Positions 54,606 through 64,000 of a stretch of DNA of 64,000 bases are shown piece after piece; within the stretch, counting starts at the first letter, position 1, and each line of letters begins with the position of its first letter. Under the pieces are notes generated by a model, which had not been told where the DNA came from, did not search any database, and worked only from the letters and a program-made list of their open reading frames with translations. The position numbers and the translations under genes are program-made. Source of the DNA: Malus domestica (lineage: Eukaryota > Streptophyta > Magnoliopsida > Rosales > Rosaceae); NCBI RefSeq assembly GCF_042453785.1, contig NC_091661.1, positions 32,107,501-32,171,500 of the forward strand, read 5' to 3'.

Positions 54606-57600
54606 ATGGAGTCGCTGACAACGTACTCCTCTTCCTTGTTGTGCACCTGTCCACTGCTGTCCTCCCATTGTTCCCAATCCAACACCACCGCCTTCAAAAT
54701 TCCCTCGACCTCCCCCAAACCTAAAACCACCTTCACCAACATTGTAGTACAGTCCTCGGTGAGCCCGGACCCCTGGTCTCTCAGCGACGGCAACAACCCC
54801 GACCGCCCCAAACCCAGGTCCAAGAACCCCAAAAAGCCCCTCTCCGACGACAACGCCCGCCGCATCATCAAGGCCAAGGCCAACTACCTCAGCGCCCTCC
54901 GCCGGAACCAGGGCCCACAGGCCCAAACCCCCAAGTGGATTAAGCGGACCCCCGAGCAGATGGTCAGCTACTTGCACGACGACAGGAACGGCCACCTCTA
55001 CGGCCGCCATGTCGTCGCCGCCATTAAGCACGTTAGAGCGCTGTCCGAGAAGTCCGAGGGGGCGTACGACATGCGCGCCGTCATGGCCTCCTTCGTCGGG
55101 AAGCTCAGCTTCAGAGAAATGTGTGTGGTGCTCAAGGAGCAGAAGAGCTGGAGGCAAGTCAGGGACTTGTTCTCTTGGATGAAATTGCAGGTAATTTCCT
55201 GCCTTTTTCTCAGCCATTTCCATTTCATTTAATTCAGCTGCCACTATCGTTTTTTCAATTTTTCAATTTCATGTGTTTTTTTTTTTTTTTTTTTTTTTGA
55301 AATCTGAAAAGGAAAAGAAAATACTGTGCTTTTCATGGTAAATACTCTGAAGACTCAGAAATTTCGTCTTGTTTTTCATGTGGGTTTTTTTGTGGTGGGA
55401 TTAGTAGTACATTTCTGTGTGTGTATGTGTAATGATACACAACCTTGTGCTTCAACAGTTAAGCTACCGCCCAAGTGTTATTGTCTACACGTTAGTATTG
55501 CGGGCATATGGCCAGGTCGGGAAGATCAAGCTGGCTGAGCAAACCTTCTTGGAGATGCTCGAATCTGGGTGTGAACCGGATGAAGTTGCTTGCGGTACCA
55601 TGCTCTGTACATACGCCAGATGGGGGCGTCACAAGGCTATGCTGGCGTTTTATTCAGCTGTGCAAGAAAGGGGGATTCTACTTTCTGTTGCTGTTTATAA
55701 TTTTATGTTGTCCTCCTTGCAGAAGAAATCACTCCACGGAATGGTCATAGAAATGTGGAGGCAGATGGTGGACATTGAAGTGGTACCTAATAAATTTACT
55801 TATACGGTAGTAATTGGCTCCCTCGTCAAAGAAGGCCTCCACGAGGAGGCTCTTAAGAATTTCATTGAGTTGAAGAATGCTGGAATCGTTCCTGAGGAGG
55901 CAACTTATAGTTTGCTCATCAGTTTAAGCACCAAAAATGGCAAATTTGATGAAGCTCTTAGATTATATGAAGACATGAGGTCTCTAGGAATAGTTCCGAG
56001 CAACTACACTTGTGCTTCACTTCTGACGTTGTATTACAAGAAGGAGGATTACTCCAAAGCCCTTTCTCTCTTTTCAGAAATGGAAAGGAAGAAAATTGCA
56101 GCGGATGAAGTGATCTACGGTTTGCTCATTAGAATATATGGAAAACTTGGTCTTTACGAGGATGCTCAGACAGCTTTTGAAGAGATGGAGCAGCTGGGTT
56201 TACTTAGTGACCAGAAAACATATTTGGCAATGACGCAAGTCCATCTCAATTCAGGGAATTGCGACAAAGCTTTAGAAGTTATGGAACTAATGAAGTCTAG
56301 AAAAAACATTTGGCTATCAAGATTTGCTTATATTGTCTTACTGCAGTGTTATGTTATGAAGGAGGATCTGAGTTCTGCTGAAGTAACATTTCAGGCTCTA
56401 TCCAAGACTGGACTCCCTGATGCAGGCTCTTGCAATGATATGCTCAATTTGTATATAAAACTGAACTTATTGGAAAAGGCTAAGGATTTTATTACCCAGA
56501 TAAGAAGAGACCGAGTAGATTTTGACGAGGAGCTTTGCAGGACAGTTATGAGAGTATATTGCAAGGAGGGAATGCTTAGAGATGCTGAACAGTTTGTAGA
56601 AGAACTGGGTACGAGCGGAGTATGCCAGGATAGTAGATTCGTCCAAACAATTTCTAGTGTTATGTGTGAACACAAGGAAGGAAAATTTGTGACTTTTGAC
56701 CAGCCTGACACCGTGGCCCTGGGGCTGGTGCTCAGTCTCTATCTGACAGATGGCGATATCAGTAAGACAAAAAAAGTTCTAGCATCATTGCCGGTGACTT
56801 CTGTTGGCTTATCAATTGCTAGTCAGCTCATTAAGAACATTATTAGAGAAGGCAAGCAACTTCCATCTTACCAATTTTTTCAGTTAAACATTACACTTAT
56901 GATGCAAATCACCTCTGAGTAAGTTTTTATGCCTCTGAAGAAGTTTGACATCAATTTCCGTGCAGGTGATGCATTTAAAGCAGAAACTCATATCAATCAA
57001 TTGGCCAAGCTTGGCTGCAGGGTGGATGATGCCACGGTTGCTTCTGTGATTAGTTTATATGGAAAGAAACGCAAGCTGATGAAGGCCCTGGAAATATTTA
57101 CAGCATTTGCAGATTCTCCTTTAGCCAAAAAATTACTATGTAACTCAATGCTTGATGCATATGCCAAATGTGGTAAACCACAGGAGGCATACGCACTTTA
57201 CAAACAGCTTACAGAGGAAGGACACGATCTGGATGCTGTTGCCATCAGCATAGTTGTCAATGCTTTGACTAACAGTGGTACGAATTTGGAAAGCTTTGTT
57301 AGCCTAGCAAAGACTATAGACTATCAGATGATAGAGCAACCGAGTTTATACATTTTTATCATTTCTACCATCTTATAGGAAATAGCATAAATAGCATAAT
57401 TCACTAAGCTTTTCAGCTTCCCTAATATCATTATGTATAAAACCACCATGCCCATCATTGCTGTTAATTTACTACATAACTTTTCCTTGCACCAATTTTA
57501 ATCATAATAAAACTCATCTCCAGGGAAACATAGAGAAGCAGAGAATGTCATCCGGGAAAGCCTTGAGCACCACTTGGAGCTAGATACTGTGGCGTACAAT

Positions 57601-59170
57601 ACTTTTATTAAGGCTATGCTGGAAGCAGGTTGATATGGGCTGCTTCAGTTTTTCAGTAAAAACGCTTGAGTAGAAGAAAGCTTGCATTAACTTGGTAATT
57701 TTCATGATGCAGGTAGGTTGCATTTTGCATCCAGTATCTATGAGCGCATGCTTTCTGAGGGGGTTGCTCCATCAATTCGGACATATAGCACCATGATCAG
57801 GTAATAGCTTTGTGTACTTTTTTCTGTTGTGCGATTAATTAAAAAGATATATTGAAAGCTGTTCATATTGGCGAACTATGGGTGCAGTGTTTACGGTCGA
57901 GGTCGAAAGCTGGAAAAGGCTGTAGAGATGTTCACTACGGCTCGCAACTTGGGTTTGTCTTTGGATGAGAAGGCATATATGAATCTGGTTAGCTACTATG
58001 GGAAAGCTGGTATTGTTCTAAATCCCCCACCAAGTAAACAATTTTAGATATTGTGAATTGTCACAAAAATTTGAATGGTGTTCCTCAGTTTTGCTATTGG
58101 CTTAGTTCATTGGTGCTAATTGAAATGGAATAGTGTATAATACTAAATGCTGTTTTGTCCAGTCAATGTATATAACCTTTAATAACTATACATAGCAGGT
58201 ATGTTCTTATTCCTTTTTCTAGTGGATATCTCGTAGACTCTTCAGCTATCAGATTTCTTCGTTGTCTGTAAATTGTAATTGTTCATAACGTTAGTGTGTT
58301 TGTTTTGTAGGAAAAAGGCATGAAGCATCCATGCTATTCAGCAAAATGCGAGAAGAAGGGATAAAACCTGGGATGGTATGCAGAATTGAGATTATTTAAA
58401 ACTTAAAAGGAATGAGTAAAGATTTATTTTGACTAATTAGTAATCACTCATTAATAATTCTAGAGGGTATGTCTTGGTGCAACAGTAGGGCTTGTCCCAA
58501 GCAACCTGGTGGTTGAAAAATATTACATTTCTTATGAATTGACGTTCATGATTATATGGAAGTGTAAAGCTGCTATCTGAGTGTGTTGTCTTGTCTTTTA
58601 CATGAAAATCAGGTCAGTTATAATATAATGATCAATGTATATGCTGCTGGGGGCCTTTATCAAGAAGCAGAGGAATTATTCAAAGCCATGCAGCGAGATG
58701 GTTGCTTACCCGACTCCTTTACCTACCTGTCCCTAATTCGAGCCTACACAGAGAGTCTGAAATACTCAGAAGCAGAGGAAACCATTAACTCTATGCATGA
58801 AAACGGTGTCCATCCCTCCTGTGCACATTTTAACCTTTTACTCTCCGCTTTTGCCAAAATGGGTTTGATAGGTGAAGCAGAAAGAATTTATAAAGAACTA
58901 CATGGAGCTGGTTTGAACCCTGACGTGGCATGTTATCAGACTATGCTGAGAGGTTACATGGACTATGGACATTTAGAAGAAGGGATCAAGCTTTTTGAAC
59001 AGATCAGTAAGTCTGGAGAGGCAGACAGGTTTATTTTGAGCGCAGCAGTGCATTGTTATAAATCTGTGGGAAAGGAACTTGAAGCTGAAAATGTTTTGCA
59101 TTCCATGAGTAATTTGGGAATTTCATTTCTGGAGAACCTAGAAATTGGATCCAAGCTAAAGACCTCGTAA
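54606..59170 (+). CDS. EMB976-like P-class pentatricopeptide repeat protein, 1,075 aa, eight exons
   Basis: This is a predicted organellar RNA-binding PPR protein matching Arabidopsis At5g27270 (EMB976) along its length. Exons are 54606-55190, 55459-56851, 56966-57277, 57524-57628, 57713-57800, 57888-58009, 58311-58375 and 58613-59170, 3,228 nt in phase. The first about 65 residues are Ser/Thr/Pro-rich with few acidic residues, as in plastid transit peptides. About 20 tandem 35-residue repeats follow (for example PSVIVYTLVLRAYGQVGKI and VSYNIMINVYAAGGLYQEAE), with no E or DYW tail. Intron 2 (56852-56965) begins GCAAGC: homology (REGD...KAE) demands this GC-AG splice, and reading on gives a stop within about 70 nt. 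I chose ATG 54606 over the in-frame 54567 because family members start near MESL. Pieces of its 3' part were copied into the insert at 32927-33350. Confidence 0.93.
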
Positions 59171-59951
59171 ATATTTCAGAACTGATTTAGTTATGGGATG
59201 CTATGCGGCAGATGACAAATCAGAGGGATAGAACGATCCTGAGTAATTTTATGCTTATTTATGCACAGCTCAGGTGTACCAAGAATCGAATTTGGGAGAG
59301 AAGCAAAATACATTCTTCTAGACCAGTGGCGAACAAACATTAAGAGGTTGCATGCTAGCAGTAACCAGATGGCGGGTTGAGACTTGTTTTCCCAGTCCTT
59401 TGCTCGAGTGTGGGAAATAGCTTGTCAGTTGTTTACGACTTGAAATTAGTGACTGAAGAAATCTGTTTACACGAAACGCTTATGCTCAACTGTTAAGGAG
59501 TGGGCAATCACGCTGGAAGGGCCATAGTCCATCAGATGGAAACAGTTTCAGTTGGCATGAGTCGTGGTCAATGGATACGGAAGTCTAATATTAGCTCGGC
59601 CACATTACTTGGTATCCTTCATATCTATAAGGAGGTAACTGTTAGCTTTCTGGAAATAGTCAAGACTAAGAAGAATAGATCACAACCTTGATATTTCTTC
59701 CGCACTAACATTACAGCTTTATTTTGTAGATTGTACAAAAGTTCTTGTTCATTAGAATATAAAAGTTCATAGAATTGTTGAAGATATTGTAGCAGCTATG
59801 CATGTCAATTAGGACATTTGTACAGAATTTTTCTTTGGATGCCGAATAAAACATGCATAAAAAAATTGCATTTACCACAGAAATAATGTCAACTGTTTTA
59901 TTAGCTCATTCTTGTTAAATTCCAGGCACATATGTGATACATGAATGTCGC
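59171..59951. other. Convergent 3' region between two PPR genes
   Basis: 3' UTR sequence of the plus-strand PPR gene and that of the minus-strand PPR gene meet here. Several AATAAA-like signals occur, such as one near 59847 on the plus strand. I see no further gene; the 63-aa frame at 59500-59691 has no recognisable domain. Confidence 0.5.
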
Positions 59952-61397
59952 TCAATCTGCACTTGTTGACATGCTATAACCGGGAACCTTGGCGAGTTTT
60001 CTCCGATACAAGATCAATCGTACCCGCTCGACCTCTTTCCATAAACCTCTACTGGCATATATATTAGACAAAACTACGTATGCCCCAACATTCCAAGGCT
60101 CTAATTCTTGCAAATGCTCAGCCACCCACTCCCCCATCTTCACATTCTCATGTTTCTCACAGGCACCCATCAGGCACCCCCAGACGACCGAGTTTGCCTT
60201 CATTGGCATCTCCTCCTCGACCATCTTTCTCGCTTCCTCAAGCAATCCCACTCTGCCAAGAAGATCCACCATGCATCCGTAATGCTGCAAGTGGGGCTTT
60301 ATCCCATATGTATTTTTCATCATGTCGAAGTAAAATCTTCCGTCTTGCACATTCCCGCCATGAACACATGCACTGAGTACCCCAACAAAGGTCACGTGAT
60401 TTGGTCTCACTCCTGCCTCTCTCATGCACCGAAAGCATTCGAGCGCTTCATTCACATGCCCGTGCATTGCATAACCCACGATCATAGACGTCCATGATGA
60501 AACATTCCGTTGCTCCATCCTTGAAAACACCCTATAAGCCAAGTCCATTCTCCCGCATTTCCCGTACATGTCTATAAGCGAATTCAACATCATCAAGGAG
60601 GTATTCAATTTCAATTTATCGACGTTTTTCGCTGCTTGGTAAACGCATTTATGCAATTGAAGAGCCAAGCCCAGGTCACTCAAACTTCCGCAAGCGGAAG
60701 TGACACTCACCATGGTCACATCATCCGGCAAGAATCCACACTTCCTTAGCTGGATGAAGGTGTCGATGGCCTCCTTGGCATGGCCGCCTTGGGAAAGGCC
60801 TCCGATGATGGCATTCCAAGAACCCAACTTTCTGTCAGGGTTTTGGTCGAACAGGTTGCGTGCATTTTCAAATTCTCCTGCCTTGGAATATAAATTAATA
60901 AACCCACTCTCGCAGAACTCGTTGGTGTCGAGGCCGAGCCTGATGGCAAGGGAATGAAGCTGCCTGCCGATATGGACAGCAAAACGCTGACAGAGGGCTT
61001 TTAGAACAATGGGGAGGGTGTAGCAATCAGGCAAAACGCCGGCACGAGACATGGCAACGTAGACAAAGAGAGCCTTGGTGGGAGCATCTCGTCGAGCGTA
61101 GGATCGTATAATATTGTTCCAGTAGAATGGGGCCGGGTAGAAGCGCAGCATGTGGGTTCTGATAACATGTGCGTAAATTTGATTCAGTTGTCGTAAGGTG
61201 GTGCAATTTGACAACTGGGTTGCTGTTACATTTGCTGGGTCGTCCTGGCTGCTATCCAAATTTACAGAGGGAGTTACAGCGGAGAAGCAGATGAGGAGGG
61301 TCTTTTGGTTGAGAAGATGGTTTGAAATGGAAAGGTGCTTGTTCTTGTTGGGTATTTGAAAAATGCTGCAACTCCTCCTAATCATCTCAAACAACAA
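59952..61397 (-). CDS. PLS-class pentatricopeptide repeat protein (At1g77170-like), 481 aa
   Basis: This is an intronless gene for an organellar RNA-binding PPR protein of the PLS class with an E-type tail. It matches Arabidopsis At1g77170 (annotated mitochondrial) through most of its length. Typical repeats are seen: YWNNIIRSYARRDAPTKAL, SWNAIIGGLSQGGHAKEA, LNSLIDMYGKCGRMDLAYRV and SWTSMIVGYAMHGHVNEAL. These are followed by the HVTFVGVLSACVHGG, HYGCMVDLLGRVG and VWGCLMGACEKH blocks and an E/E+-like end (ELEPWNVGAYVVLSNIYA). No DYW deaminase domain follows, so if it edits RNA it would need a partner. The N-terminal 40-50 residues are rich in Arg, Ser, Asn and hydrophobic residues, compatible with a mitochondrial presequence. 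The start used is the first ATG; MIRRSC at 61385 is possible. It converges with the EMB976-like gene. Confidence 0.93.
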   Translation of the reverse strand: MLFEMIRRSCSIFQIPNKNKHLSISNHLLNQKTLLICFSAVTPSVNLDSSQDDPANVTATQLSNCTTLRQLNQIYAHVIRTHMLRFYPAPFYWNNIIRSYARRDAPTKALFVYVAMSRAGVLPDCYTLPIVLKALCQRFAVHIGRQLHSLAIRLGLDTNEFCESGFINLYSKAGEFENARNLFDQNPDRKLGSWNAIIGGLSQGGHAKEAIDTFIQLRKCGFLPDDVTMVSVTSACGSLSDLGLALQLHKCVYQAAKNVDKLKLNTSLMMLNSLIDMYGKCGRMDLAYRVFSRMEQRNVSSWTSMIVGYAMHGHVNEALECFRCMREAGVRPNHVTFVGVLSACVHGGNVQDGRFYFDMMKNTYGIKPHLQHYGCMVDLLGRVGLLEEARKMVEEEMPMKANSVVWGCLMGACEKHENVKMGEWVAEHLQELEPWNVGAYVVLSNIYASRGLWKEVERVRLILYRRKLAKVPGYSMSTSAD

Positions 61398-61740
61398 AAC
61401 ACCAACAAAGTTGTAATGAGGAGGAGGTCATGTGCCACTCTTTACTGAACCATCAAGGGCAAGGGCAGTCTTTGCCAAACCATCAAACGCAAAGGGCCGC
61501 ACCAACATAATTTTTCTTTGTTGGGAGTTTAGTGGCTGGATTGAATCAAAACATAATCGAAACTGCTATAACTTGTAGGAACGACAATCGAACACAAGTA
61601 AAAAAGGCGAACACACTGTCCTTATCAATTTGACACAATGACGTGCGAGAAGGAAGATCGAAGATGTTGACCATTCAAAGGGGGGAGTTAGGCTCTCATG
61701 TGTATAGGGTCATTAATATATAAATGAGAGACAGTAGTTA
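61398..61740. other. Promoter-side flank of the PLS PPR gene, nothing further seen
   Basis: This should hold the promoter and 5' UTR of the minus-strand PPR gene. I see no clear TATA box, and no repeat or gene. Confidence 0.4.
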
Positions 61741-61990
61741 AAAACAGAGTCATTAACCATCACGGTTTTTAGGCGATGCGTATTTGTACAAAAATCGTAA
61801 AATTTATTTGCTTTCATCTTCACCTCAACATGAGGTTTTCAAAACTCACTTCTTGTTTATATTCTTGTAGATGAAGCCCCGTTTTGGCAATGTTTAGGGC
61901 TCACTTCAATTTTTATTCATTTATGTTTTCGACTTAAATATTCTATTTAAAATATATTTGTGGCTCAATAAATGGTAAAATCGCTTTTGC

Positions 61991-62155
61991 CACTCAGTAC
62001 TACGGTCTGGTGGTATTCCTCTTTACTTGGAGTGAAAGGTCTTAGGTTCAAATATCGTGGATGACAAATTTGATACCAAATTAGGCTGCTCATTGTGTGG
62101 CTTAGCCGAACTCCCCTCTCCTTAATGTAAAAATATTGATGTACTCAAAAAAATA
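61991..62155 (+). mobile_element. SINE copy, with target duplication of about 13 bp
   Basis: It starts CACTCAGTACTACGGTCTGG, has the B-box-like GTCTTAGGTTCAAAT, and ends in CTCAAAAAAA. It splits a 340-bp repeat unit: TAAAATCGCTTTT precedes it and TAAAATCGCTTTC follows it, consistent with a duplicated target as expected for LINE-driven insertion. Confidence 0.75.
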
Positions 62156-62599
62156 TAATAATGCTAAAATCGCTTTCAGTTGCCTCATAATGTTACTCTT
62201 AATCTTGACGGAAAATATTAGCCAAAAATTTAAAAAAAAAAAAAGCATTTTTTCTCAACAAAAAAAACGTAGGCTAAGCATCACTATTTCTAGGTGATTT
62301 TGCAAATTTGTACAAAAATCATTGTAAAATTTATTTGCTTTCACCTTCACCGCAATGTGAGGTTCTCAATTTCATGTAAGACTTTTTATTGATATTCTTA
62401 TAGATGGCAGTCCCATTTTGGCTATGTTTGGATCACACTACTATTTTTGTCTATTTATTTTTAGTTTTCGGCATAAATATTCTATTTAAAATACATTTGT
62501 TGCTCAATAAATGCTAAAACCACTTTCAATTGCCTTATAAAGTTACTCTTAATCATGAGGGAAAGTATTTAGCAAAAATAAAAAACAATTAATTTTTTG

Positions 62600-62755
62600 G
62601 GAAAACGAATCAAAATAGCATGAAAACTTTGAGTTTTAATGATAAGGACAAAATAAAGGGTAAAATGAATAGTACCATGATTGACTTTTTAATGTAAAAA
62701 TGTGATTTTTTGTTAAAATGAACAATACTTGGAGTTTTCGTTAAAATTCCCTTCA
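62600..62755. mobile_element. MITE-like sequence, related to 42858-43020
   Basis: It contains TTTGAGTTTTAATGATAAGG, GGGTAAAATGAATAGTACCA, GTGTAAAAATGTGATTTTT and TTTTCGTTAAAATTCCC. The same words occur with changes at 42858-43020, and part of them near 1560-1610. From memory this is one of the most abundant MITE families in Rosaceae. It is non-coding. Confidence 0.55.
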
Positions 62756-62932
62756 TTTTTCTAAAAAAAACATGGGCACGTTTTGCAATAAAGGCATCAC
62801 CATTGGACAAGGAGAAAGGACATCTTTTGAATGAGATGCTCTTCTTGAAGCAGCTGATCATAACACATTTCACCGCCTCTTAGTATAAAAAAATATCGTT
62901 TGTTAAAAATAAAAAAACAGTTATAAAAAAAC

Positions 62933-63075
62933 CACTTAGTATTATGGTCTAGTAATATTCCATTTTATTTGTAAGTGAGAGGTCTTAGGTTCGATTCTCA
63001 CTAACGGCGACTTTGAACCACATTATTGCTAGTCCATTGTGAGGCTTTGCACCTTATAAAGTTCTCCTCAATGCT
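62933..63075 (+). mobile_element. SINE copy, best-preserved internal promoter
   Basis: It starts CACTTAGTATTATGGTCTAG and has the A-box-like GGTCTAGTAATATTCC and the B-box-like GGTTCGATTCTCA about 35 bp downstream, the spacing of a tRNA-type pol III promoter. The tRNA-unrelated part has CCATTGTGAGGCTTTGCACC. The 3' end is not sharply defined. Confidence 0.75.
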
Positions 63076-64000
63076 CACAAAAAATATTTCACGCAAATAA
63101 AAAAATGTGCATTTTTCACAAAAAAACGTGGGTCAACACTCATGGTTTTCAGTCGGTTTTGCAAATTCGTATATAAATCATTGTTCAATCTATTTATTTT
63201 CACATTTGCCTCCCTGTGAAGTTTTGAAAATCAAGATGAGACTTTTCGTTGAGATTCTTGAGTGTAGAACCACATTTGACAATGTTCTGGGCCTCACCAT
63301 TATATTTTTCACATATATTTTTTAAGTTTTCGGCTTAAATATTCTACTAAATATACATTTTTTGCTCAATAAATTGAAAATCAACTTCCAAATAGTTTAT
63401 AAAATTTTCCTTAATGTTTGTGGAAAATATTTTGCAAAAATAAAAATTTGCATTTTTTTACCATAAAAACGTGGGTTAACATTCACGATTTTTAGTTGAT
63501 TTTGCAAAATTCTTACATAAATCATCATTCAATCTATTTATTTTTACCATCGCCTCACCGTGAAATTTTGAAAATTAAAGTAAGATTTTCCATTGAGATT
63601 CTTGAGGGTGGAACCCCATTTGACAATGTTTTGGTCCTCACTATTGTATTTTTCACTTATTTTTTTTGTTTTCGACTTAAATATTTTACTAAGTATACAT
63701 TTGTTGCTCAATAAAACCACTTACAAACACCTTATAAGGTTATCCTTAATACTCATGGAACATATTTCGCGAAAATAAAAAATTTGTAATTTCCCTAAAG
63801 TAACGTGGGTTAACACTCACGGTTTTCAGTCGGTTTTGCAAATTCGTACATAAATCACGATTCAATCTATTTATTTTCACCTTCATCTTACTGTGAAGTT
63901 TTGAAAATTAAGGTGAGACTTTCCGTTGAGATTCTTGAATGTGGAACCCTATTTGACAATGTTTTGGGCCTCACTACTATATTTTTTCATTTATTTTTTT

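Larger units (their letters stand above)
61741..64000. repeat. Diverged tandem repeat, unit about 335-345 bp, at least five units
   Basis: Unit starts, marked by GTGGGTTAACACTCACGGTTTT or variants, are at about 63128, 63471 and 63804 (spacing 343 and 333). Two older, interrupted units start near 61748 and 62267. Each unit runs through TTTTGCAAATTCGTA, ATCTATTTATTTTCACC, GAAGTTTTGAAAATTAA, TTGAGATTCTTGA, TTTGACAATGTTTTGGGCCT, CGGCTTAAATATTCTA and TTGCTCAATAAA. The last unit runs off the window. Open frames in it are accidental. A SINE interrupts the first unit, and a MITE and another SINE lie between the second and third. Confidence 0.85.

Noticed and set aside
54483-55244. Minus-strand open frame of 253 aa
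   Set aside because: It lies opposite GC-rich exon 1 of the EMB976-like gene, whose plus-strand frame matches the family. The antisense product is low-complexity Val/Gly/Leu-rich and is a shadow frame.
1-64000. CRISPR arrays, operons, riboswitches or other bacterial features
   Set aside because: The tandem repeats seen are LTR enhancer repeats or a 340-bp plant repeat without spacers. Genes are intron-bearing and eukaryotic.

Overview
The window is nuclear DNA of a woody dicot, most likely a Rosaceae tree of the apple/pear type. I base this on intron-rich genes with plant splice sites, two Copia elements, many small TIR elements and tRNA-derived SINEs. The family-level call rests on my memory of these repeats, not on a search.

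The left 39 kb is a segmental tandem array. The unit is a minus-strand laccase gene, an AT-rich spacer, and the minus-strand HRD1 gene for an ER-associated E3 ubiquitin ligase. Unit 3 (about 34-39.4 kb) carries the only complete HRD1 (36362-39351). Units 1 and 2 carry only HRD1 3' parts (4370-11860 and 27155-29240), now pseudogenes. Units 1 and 2 each keep a complete five-exon laccase of 565 aa (13919-16410 and 30489-32847). Spacer homology at 1150-4369, 17430-20390, 26358-27154 and 34800-36361 ties the array together. It was then filled with insertions: a minus-strand Copia with a nested solo LTR (4759-10060), a plus-strand Copia (20724-25695), solo LTRs (3198-3772, 12154-12539), a 1,018-bp foldback with 9-bp target duplications (18428-19445), several MITEs, and a possible pararetrovirus remnant near 1.8-2.6 kb. 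A 0.42-kb insert in the promoter of the second laccase carries pieces of the PPR gene that lies 25 kb to its right.

The right 25 kb is ordinary single-copy gene space: NDUFA12 of complex I (39959-42128), a VGT1-like vacuolar sugar transporter (43481-46901), a small basic protein (47694-48594), a DP-type E2F partner (50014-53484), an EMB976-like P-class PPR protein (54606-59170) and a convergent PLS-class PPR protein (59952-61397). NDUFA12 next to VGT1 matches the adjacent Arabidopsis pair At3g03100/At3g03090. Three of the roughly 49 inferred introns need GC-AG splicing. The last 2.3 kb is a diverged tandem repeat of about 340 bp mixed with SINEs.

The genes do not form one pathway. Laccases act in the cell wall, HRD1 in the ER membrane, NDUFA12 in mitochondria, the transporter in the vacuole and DP in the nucleus; the PPR proteins probably act in organelles. 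All exon models come from reading the sequence and family knowledge, not from transcripts.
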